Source: Rhytidiadelphus loreus
Taxonomy: Eukaryota; Streptophyta; Bryopsida; Hypnales; Hylocomiaceae
Direction: 5' to 3'
NCBI GenBank assembly: GCA_947034895.1
Contig: OX344764.1
Span: 54,913,348-54,977,347 of the forward strand
DNA: 64,000 nt
This document shows, one piece after another, positions 56,232-64,000 of the stretch (its first letter is position 1; every line of letters begins with the position of its first letter). Made by a program: the position numbers and the translations under genes. The notes below the pieces were generated by a model. The model was not told where the DNA came from. It was given only the letters and a program-made list of their open reading frames with translations, and made no database searches.

Positions 56232-57635
56232 TAATTAGATTCAACACCATATATAGGTGATTCTGTTAACCAATACTGGATAGCCTTGTCTGAGTTGTCA
56301 TCATCTTCACATGAGATGACATACTCACCAGATGCAATCTCCTTATAATTTTTTATAGGTACTTCCATTTGTTCTCTTATTTGATTTTTTATATGAACCC
56401 TATTTGTAGATATTTCATCTAATTTCGAATTATAACCAAAAGCACTAGTCTCTCCTAGTGACTCCGATTGGGTTTCACCAAGATATTTTTTAGAATACAT
56501 AGTCATATAAACAGCATGACCCCCTTGAAATATTTTCATAATTCCCTTACCCCAATTGTCCTTAACCCTAGCTTGATATAGCCATAGCCTACCTAATAGG
56601 ATATTAAATTGTCCTTAACCTTGCTATACGAGTTTTTATTTTAGGCAAAATACCCAAAGGCCTAACCCTACTTTGGTCTACCATACGCAATACCAATTTT
56701 GTCTCTTGAAGGCCAATTAGATGAAGTCCCAACATCGTATCATGGTTCATTAAATTAACACTAGAACCCCCATCTACTTGGACTCTGGAAACTATTAAAC
56801 CCTCAATTTCAACATCTATCACTAGTGCGCCAGGATCTGGACTTAGTGCCACCTCATAGACATGCCTACTTCTTTTCCTCACTAATTTAGATTTCAAGGC
56901 TATCCTACAACTAGGAGCAATGCTCAATAGTTGTCTAATTGAAATGTTTGCTTTGACATTTGCCAAATTATCAATGACATTATAGGGATCATCATGCTCC
57001 ATTATTCCAATTTGGTTATTAAATTCCTTTCTATTTTTATTAGATGTTTTAATTGTTTTACCAATTTGGTCTCTGTAATTTGATTTCCCATTTATCCCAA
57101 ATTTGGTGCTACCCTGTTCTTTAGGACTATCAGGTTCAATCCAAATCAGTGGAATGATTAGTGACTCGTGGCCACTCAGATCCACTGGTTCAGCCAACTT
57201 GGATTCAGCATGAATGCCACCCTCTACTACCCAACTTGGTTCTTCAACTGGAGCTGGCATTGTAATGACTGGTCCAAATTGAACCAACCTACCATTGGGC
57301 TTTACTTCACCCGCCCTCAATTGGTTATTTTGTATACTATCTTTATTTGGTTGGTAATTTAATTCTACTAACTGGCGCTCCAAATTGGAACCAATATATA
57401 ACCCCTTATCATTTTCTAAATTTAATAATTGCTGGGCTTCTTTCCTAGTCATTTCCTTATCTCTTAAAACGTTCAAATTTCCTTGAGGATTTTTCTTAAC
57501 AATTTGACCTCTGGTAGAGACTTTCCGTACTACTTTGTCTTTTATCAAATTCTTAGATTGATTTATATTTTCTATTTGAACAAGGTAAGAAGTACGATCT
57601 TGATTAGGTTGAGATGAATTATTCTCCTCAACCAA
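56231..57635 (-). pseudogene. Ty3-2 Gag-Pol linker and protease
   Basis: The segment aligns with Ty3-1 over its full length, including KVSTRGQIVKKNPQG, the protease VDGGSSVNLM block near residue 300 of the 56604-57635 piece, and MKIFQGG at 56539. A deletion of about 60 bases after KIKTRIA removes the end of protease and shifts the frame before 56539. The linker carries QFG, QIG and IW words related to the CCAAnTnGG motif. Confidence 0.85.
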
Positions 57636-57914
57636 GACTAGTTTAGGACTATTATCTCTACGTTTATTATTATAACCCTCTTGAACCTCATTTTTACGTG
57701 GGCCATTGCATTCAGTGGTTGTATGGCCATTTTAGCCACAATTTCTACATAAAGGCACGTAAAGCTCATTAGCTTTAGCATTAGGACACTCTGACTTGTA
57801 ATGGCCTGGTTGGCGGCAATGATAACATATCACTCCTTTCTTTTGTCCCCAATTTGGCGTTTGTCCACCATAAGTTGGTGGACCTTGATTAATATTCCCA
57901 AATGGCATTTGGGT
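57636..57914 (-). pseudogene. Ty3-2 second zinc-knuckle pair
   Basis: In the same frame as the flanking pieces. The first knuckle CYHCRQPGHYKSEC is intact. The second, CRNC…NGHTTTEC, is interrupted by TAG/TAA at the position where Ty3-1 has Gln. A stop at 57915 separates it from the Gag piece upstream. Confidence 0.82.
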
Positions 57915-59576
57915 CTAGCCTTGGTTATTACTAGTAGGTAATTGTGCTACTCCTTGATTAGGATTATTAGCAAATCCCCCATTATTAAAATTATTTGGGC
58001 TAAAATTTGGATTGACATAATTTGGATTTACATTAAAATTTTGCCCTTGACTATAATTAGGGTTAAAATTTTGTCTTCGTGGTCGGTTATTATTATTGCT
58101 CCAATTTGGGTTATTACTCCAATTTGGATTATTATTTGCAAAATTATTTGTATTAGAATCTATTTGATATACTTGGCTAGATACTTGGCTAGTTTTGTTT
58201 TGATTATTTGCATGAGTTATCAAGCTAGCCTGTAGTTTTCTACAAGACACTATTTCATGCTTACCACCACAAAATTGACATTTAATTGATTGATTAGGTA
58301 GTGAGGGACAATCAAGCAACATATGCCCATGCCCCCTACAATTTGTACACCAAATATGTGCACAGTCATTATTTGGTTGACCCTTCTTTTCGGAAGTTTT
58401 AGCCATATTAACTTGCAAGTTTCCCAATTGTTTTGTCAATTCTACCAGTTGGGCTTCTATTACCGCATTGGGATCCTTTACAAGTGGTTGAACCAATTGT
58501 GGAAGAACTCCAATTTGGTTGGCTCTATTTGAATTTACAAGAATAACCGAAGCCACTTGTGTTGGGGCCATGGGTCCTATATTGACATAATTTGGTGGCA
58601 TGTAAGTAGGAAAATTACTATTTGATAAATCCTCCCTTTTTACCCCTACTTGGTCAATATAGCTAGGTTGTACGAGGTTAGGATTTATGTATGTTTCCCC
58701 CAAATGTACTTCCTCCCACAATTTGGCCCTATTGTGAGCTGCTGGCAAATCGGCTGGACTAACCTCTTTAACAAAAGCTTTTAACTTAGGTGGGTACAGT
58801 CCGTTTATGAATTGACGTATAAAGTGAGCATCAGGATAATTATGATTAGGTAGTCTAAGCGTTATCTCTTCTAACCTACCGTAATAACTATCTATACGCT
58901 CTCCACTTGCCATGTGTAACTCTGCTAATTTTTCGAATAGCTTTTCTTGGTAAGCTACTGGGCGGGAGTGGGCTATAAATGCGTCTCTTAACTGAGTCCA
59001 TGTGGTAAATTGTCCTACTGGTTGTCTTTGGAACCAGTTATTGGCTTGACTATGCAATGTACTAGGAAAAATGCTCAAAAAATGAGCTTCCATTCTTGCA
59101 TTATTAGAATTGCAACAAGTTAGAAATTGATGAATATGGCTGTTGGGATCATCTCCCATTCGGCCATAAAAACTTGGAAATGGAACTAAAGAATACGGCC
59201 GGTCGGCCTCATTACCAGGCTGCATTATGACTGGAATTTGTGCAGGAGCTGCCATCACTTCTAATGTAAATATTTCCTCTCTAAATAGATTTTCAACACT
59301 TGACTCCGATGAATCACTCTCTCGAGAGGATTCGCTACAATACAATATTTTCTCTAAGTTTAATTTCCGAACAATAGTTTTTAACTCTTCTTTATTACGC
59401 AACTCAATGGTAATTTCAACCCTTCTCCTACCTGAACTTCCACTAGGACTTCCTACCCAATTCGGTTGGTCTTTTGACAACTTAATAGGGCTGGTCCTAC
59501 CTTGGTAAGAACCTAATGGAAAATCTATCAATGGTGAGACATTATTTTTAGGTTGATAATTATTAAAATTCTCCAA
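57915..59576 (-). pseudogene. Ty3-2 Gag, capsid and first zinc-knuckle pair
   Basis: The 553-residue frame begins at an internal methionine; the N terminus lies at 59688-59963. Capsid-like Gag domain: residues about 125-290 (FPSFYGRMGDDP, NNWFQRQP, LRDAFIAH, IRQFINGLYP). Knuckles at 410-423 (canonical) and 433-445 (variant C-x2-C-x3-H-x4-C, as in Ty3-1). Residues 478-553 are an Asn-rich low-complexity spacer with NPNW repeated. This is the best-preserved Gag in the window. Confidence 0.9.
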
Positions 59577-59687
59577 TTTGTATTCTAAATACTTCTGCTC
59601 ACTTTGCCCTATTTATGAGCCTTCTGGTGAGGAAATATTTGAAATCCAATTTGGATCAATTAACACATTAGGATCAAGGATTCCTAC

Positions 59688-59963
59688 CTAGACTCCTATA
59701 GTTTCTTGGTTTTCTAATCCTATTTGATTTATCTCCTCTACTTGTTCTTCTTCTCCTAAATTATTACTTTCTACCACTTGGCTAGCAAACGGCCTTGACC
59801 AGAGGAATTCCCCAAATTGGTAAGAACTCCTCCAACTTGGTGAGGCATTTTCTAAATTCAGATTTGAATCAAATTTTCGCTTTTTGTTAGCAGCGAGTTT
59901 CCTTGCTCTCTCATCTCTAGTGTTTTTGCTAGTTTCAGAATTTATAGATAAGATGCTCATCAC
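59688..59963 (-). pseudogene. Ty3-2 Gag N terminus
   Basis: Starts MMSILSINSETSKNTRDERARKLAANKKRKF, closely parallel to the Ty3-1 start, which supports this start codon. It ends in a stop at 59688; the next 37 codons (containing another stop at about 59612) lead in the same frame to 59576. The start is 67 bases from the primer site. Confidence 0.85.
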
Positions 59964-60029
59964 CGAGCAACATACCTAGATTTTCTTGATGAAAAAAAAA
60001 TTAAAAAAAATTAAACCTATTAATTTACC

Positions 60030-60047
60030 TCCCCGACAATGGCGCCA
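60030..60047 (-). other. Primer binding site of Ty3-2, tRNA-Asp, two changes
   Basis: The minus strand reads TGGCGCCATTGTCGGGGA, 16 of 18 matching the tRNA-Asp complement. Both changes are transitions at CG or CNG sites, expected from cytosine methylation decay. It lies three bases from the LTR edge at 60051. Confidence 0.92.
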
Positions 60048-60050
60048 AAA

Positions 60051-61840
60051 TATAGAAGAATGTTGGAACCAATTTAGGAATTACCCAACTAGTATAAGTT
60101 CGTTCCAAGGAGGTTGGCTAAATAGGATTTGACTCTAAAACTACACCTAGTAGGTCATTGCAACCAAGATTTGTAAAGGAAATTCATTAATTATATGCAA
60201 TTTGTTATCCTCTCGATAATTCTAATTGCCAAATTTGTCACTCCACTCTTAAAGGCCACAAGGGTTAAGAACAATTCCCAAATTATTTATTATTCTTTTT
60301 CTATTCAATCTTTGTTTTGTTTTTCTTTATTTTTTTATCACCAAACGGGTTCTTTTATTCCTTAAATTCTTTGACTCTTTTCTTTCAATTCGGCTTTCAG
60401 ACTTCCAACTCGGCACGGTAATCTTGATTCTTGATAGAGCTACTTCCAAATCGGTGCAGATTTATCTTTGTCTTCCAAATAGGGAACCACAACTTCAAAT
60501 CTCACCAACTGGGAAACCATCCTCACAGTACCATTTGGTTCCATCTAAACTTTCATCAACTTGGCAAACCTTTCTCTTTTAACATCATCATATGCACAAA
60601 TTAATCCGACTTGGACTAAGTTTAAAACACATTCAGACTTATAATTCCCATTAGGACTATTGTAACTCACATACATTATATAATTTCAATTTGTTCAGAA
60701 CTTCATCTACAACGACAAACAAATCCAAGTCGGATTTAACCATACCATTGGTAAACACAAACACATATACTACACAACACCAACTCGGTTACAAATGTAT
60801 TTTATATTAAGCCTAAATAGGTGATTAAAATCACCATTACAATTTGGTTCTCTTTCTCACACATCTCTTCTAATAGGATCTCATCATCTGCACAACGATC
60901 AATCCAAATTCGGGATCTAATCAACTATCAGTACCAACTTAGATTACTATGCATTCACTGCATTTCAACTAGAATCTACAATTGATTCTATGAATCTGTA
61001 CTAATCCATCTCTTAAACTCTCGATAGATTTAAATTTCTCTACACTCTTCCACTTGAACTACCGATTAGGATTTATAATTTTCTTCATTGAGTCATCCTA
61101 ACTTGGCACGCTGTTAACTTTCATGAACTTCATTCATCCCACTTACTGCATTTAACTGCCCAACTCGGACATCATCACCATCTAGATATCAGCACCATTC
61201 AGCACACTTCACTTGCACTCACATACAAATTGATACACGATTCTCATTCCAAATCGAGTGTTCATAACCCGACTAGGACGCAGACTTCAAACTCTCAAAT
61301 GCCCTGACCAACTCGAACTGACAAAGACACCATTCCCAATTGGGAATCATACACTCAAACGCAAGGATTCAAACACAAAGCAAACAAAAATACACAGTAC
61401 ACTTGCTCGGACACGCACTGGATTCTTCGACAGAGGGTGAAAGAAAAATAAAAGAGAGAATACTCCAAATAGGCCACCGGGAAGACAAAGATCAACCGCA
61501 ATAACCGAATCGGCAGCCTCAACTGAAACAACCGACACTCCTACTTGGCAACTTCCCTCCACCTCGACTGCCTACGTGGACACACAAATCCAACATGCTA
61601 ATTGGACAGCAAACCATGACCTACCAACTAGGAACACCCACCAACCAGGACTAATCTTCTGACTTGGACATCAGACCACACAATACTGACACATTCAAAC
61701 CCAAATCAGACACAATTCAACACTCCAAAACAACCAAATAAGACTCCAAATTAACTATATGCTTGTCATTTACTGCCAGATACACTCCGATTTGTACAAA
61801 AAAAAAAAAAAATTTACATCCGACTAGGACTTCTACATTA
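60051..61840 (-). repeat. Right (5') LTR of Ty3-2
   Basis: Starts next to the primer site (TATAGAAGAATG, TG mutated to TA). The first 941 bases equal the left LTR copy. About 40 instances of the CCAAnTnGG-type motif occur between 60385 and 61830 (for example CCAAATAGGG, CCGACTTGGA, CCAACTAGGAA). The outer end is not clear; the last motif is near 61820 and no paired duplication with CTTTT at 49339-49343 was found. Confidence 0.85.
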
Positions 61841-62436
61841 CTTCTCCCACTCCACTCTCTACGGTTCATTATAATTGAGCAGCATTTAGAGTGTAGTTGT
61901 GTTGCACCTCACCTAATGTTTGTTTCATCTTTGTTTTTTTACAAAGATTCTTCTTCATCATCTAGACTTTCTTCTTCATTCTCCCTATTTGGATCAAATT
62001 GATTTCACTCAAAAGATTCAAATCAAGTGCTTCATTGTAGGAAGAGGAAAGAGATTGCTTTCTTGCTTCTGATTTGTCACTAGAGCCGTAGGATGGTCTT
62101 CAATCAAATTCCCCATGTCCATTGTTCTCTTCACTAGAAGAACTCTGCGATTGTGAGCATTGAAATGTCTCATCAAATGCGGATTTTTTTTCCTTCTTAG
62201 CCATGTGATTGTTTGCATGCACCAACTATCACTCAAACTAAGAATTATCCCATGTTTTGTCTTAAGTTTTTCCATCATTCTAAACCTCTACAACTACCTC
62301 AATTTGCTCTAAATCCCTTGCATTGCTACCTACATTTGCTCATTCAACTACCAACATCATTACTCAAGTTTAATTGATTTTCTATTGTAAACCACTAATT
62401 ATGTGTTAATAAAGTCCATAATTAGCTAAACCCATA
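61841..62436. other. Flanking sequence with weak coding hints
   Basis: On the minus strand a Ser-rich frame (SQSQSSSSEENNGHGEFD) and an 86-residue overlapping frame (62018-62278, MMEKLKTKHG…) are open. Both look like possible remnants of a transposon or host protein but neither is recognised. Confidence 0.3.
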
Positions 62437-63371
62437 TTAACCCTAAAAGGACCGTCACTATACTTTCACCAAAAACTCTCCAAAACTGCCATTTCTAGTA
62501 CAAGTACCAAAATTTTGAAAAAAAACTTTTTTTTGACATATCTAACCGTAGGATCTTGTATTATATAGTATCAGAAACATGTGGTAAAAATTTCAGACAT
62601 TTCCACCGGGTGGATTTGCAAGATATAAGCATTCAAATTAACTAAAATCATTTTTTTTACCTTGCGAAAAGCAGAGCAGCTGCATTTCACAAGCTCACAT
62701 TTCTATGAAAAAATTACCTAAATGGTGGTACTTCTTTGAATTTGTTTTCCTAAACAAGTTGGCTACATGCTTGAAAATTTTCAGATCATGTGGAATAGTA
62801 CAACATATAGGGAAAAAATAGTAAGTAGGTAGTAGTAGAGAATGATTAAAAATACTAAATTATTTACAATTTAAATATGGAATTGAAAATTTTCAATCCC
62901 AATGGTCGAAATGTTGTAATAATGTATCTACATCCTACGATTTTATTTTTGTCCAAAAATATTGAAAAGTGGGTAAGATAAAGGATTTCAAAAATTATTT
63001 TAGAGTAGGAAATCTAAAACTGCCCCAAAACAAAAAATCCTCATAACTTTTGACTCATTGATCAAAATGGAATGATTCAAAGCTTTTTGTGTATATAAAA
63101 CTCTAGAAAATCAATTCCAAATTTTTGTTTTTGAAAAAAGTGATTTTTCCTGATCCGCCCGAACTGCCCAGCTAGGGAAAAAAATAACATATTAGGTTAT
63201 AACTTTTGACTTGTATTTCCAAATGTCATGAAATTTGGTGCATATGAAAGATCTTCCTTGCCTCCACATTTTATTAAAATTTCAGCCCCAAATATAAAAA
63301 TCTCCGCTTGTAGGTACCTGCCCAAAATTTATATACAACCAAAAAACACAGTCCGGTCCTTTAGGGGTTAA
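62437..63371. mobile_element. Family T TIR element, copy 3
   Basis: Ends TTAACCCTAAAAGGACCG and CGGTCCTTTAGGGGTTAA are inverted with one mismatch in 18. The inside matches copy 2 inverted and copy 1 inverted. TTAA at both ends may be the target duplication. No coding capacity. Confidence 0.85.
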
Positions 63372-64000
63372 ACTAATTATGGACTTTTCAAAGAATTATA
63401 GATGTTTTTTATAATTGAAAATGTATTAGCTAGTAGTTGACACTTGTCAATTTTATTTATTTTTAAAATATATTTTGACCCAAAAATAATGATTTTGATT
63501 CATTTTTAAATGCAAGAGTCTACAATTGGACTACAATATATATTTCATATTTTCATCATTCATTGGTGGATGCACTGATATTAATTCTCAACTATGGATT
63601 TGTCCATAATTAGTTAAATATCAGATCAAACCTAATGCATCTAGAAATTGCTGCCTAAATCTTTATTACCACCTTTTTGCAAGTGTAAAATCATTTTGCC
63701 TTTATCCCACTTAAGTCACAAGGTCACTGCAATGATTTTGGGTGATTTTTTTGTGCCTAAAGTAGGATATTGGAATCAGGCAGTGAATGGAAATGGGCTT
63801 GTCTACTTACAACTACCCAAATTAGATGATCATCGGGAAAAAATGGTTGCTCCATACAGTATAGTTAGGGAGTACTGAAAAATTATTGATAAGTACAAGT
63901 ATAATTGCAGTATTGCAACTGTACTGATTGAATATTAATAATTAGTGTGGTATACAATACTGCAACAAAAATGTAAACTTAATGCTTCCATGTTGCAAAA
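63372..64000. other. AT-rich right end with possible exon
   Basis: An open stretch ending at 63878 (VGYWNQAVNGNGLVYLQLPKLDD…SIVREY) has ordinary protein composition and may be a terminal exon of a host gene; no splice partner is visible. The last 120 bases carry TTGCAGTATTGCAACTG-type words like those at 36180-36400 and 41930-42520. Confidence 0.35.

Larger units (their letters stand above)
49344..61840 (-). mobile_element. Ty3/gypsy retrotransposon Ty3-2, rearranged
   Basis: Minus-strand order: LTR (about 61840 to 60051), tRNA-Asp primer site, Gag, protease, RT up to the catalytic FLDD block, then loss of the rest of RT, RNase H and integrase at about 55457. Between there and the truncated left LTR lies foreign material (50285-55456). 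It is a relative of Ty3-1: Gag capsid, four zinc knuckles and RT align throughout with no change of order. Confidence 0.85.

Overview
The window looks like intergenic DNA of a large, repeat-rich land-plant nuclear genome. It is AT-rich and almost filled with transposable elements nested in one another. I see no intact host gene, rRNA, tRNA gene or CRISPR array. Plant origin is inferred from Ty3 retrotransposons primed by tRNA-Asp, a plant-type L1 LINE (zinc-knuckle ORF1, APE endonuclease, RT and RT-type zinc-binding domain), Ty1/copia, and several CACTA-type DNA elements. The species cannot be read from the sequence. The very long LTRs and decayed nest suggest a non-grass, possibly gymnosperm-like genome, with low confidence.

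Layout. 1-1229: unassigned. 1230-about 10100: minus-strand Ty3 element (Ty3-1) with one gag-pol reading frame, a tRNA-Asp primer site and one recognisable LTR. About 10190-19448: decayed plus-strand copia element, interrupted by two CACTA-type MITEs (12114-12284, 13245-13416) and a 4.0-kb solo LTR (13937-17950, TSD ATTAG). 19970-35169: a full-length minus-strand LINE with a 16-bp target duplication, interrupted by a second solo LTR of the same family (23033-26881, TSD CTCAT) and a 4.2-kb CACTA element (27441-31671, TSD ACA). That CACTA element itself carries a 0.9-kb TIR element (29161-30084). 35186-44515: old LTR pieces mixed with a long-TIR element (37379-40110) and another 0.9-kb-family TIR element. 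44720-49242: two small CACTA-type elements containing large inverted repeats. 49344-about 61840: a second Ty3 element (Ty3-2) whose distal pol has been replaced by an old LTR and a GC-rich coding relic. 62437-63371: a third 0.9-kb TIR element. The rest is unassigned AT-rich sequence.

How the parts relate. The insertion order can be read directly. Removing the nested elements plus one TSD copy restores the copia RT frame and the LINE ORF2 frame at each insertion site. All coding relics carry stops, frameshifts or lost catalytic residues, mostly explainable as C-to-T or G-to-A transitions.

The least ordinary signal is a short directional motif, roughly CCAAnTnGG(A/C). It recurs about every 40 bp through the LTRs of both Ty3 elements and continues into weakly constrained parts of gag, where it shows up as PNW, PIW, QIG and QFG tripeptides. 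Also notable are a roughly 1-kb hairpin in a CACTA-type element, a hypervariable minisatellite at one fixed position in the 4-kb LTR family, and a GC-rich open frame of unknown identity at 54175-55027.
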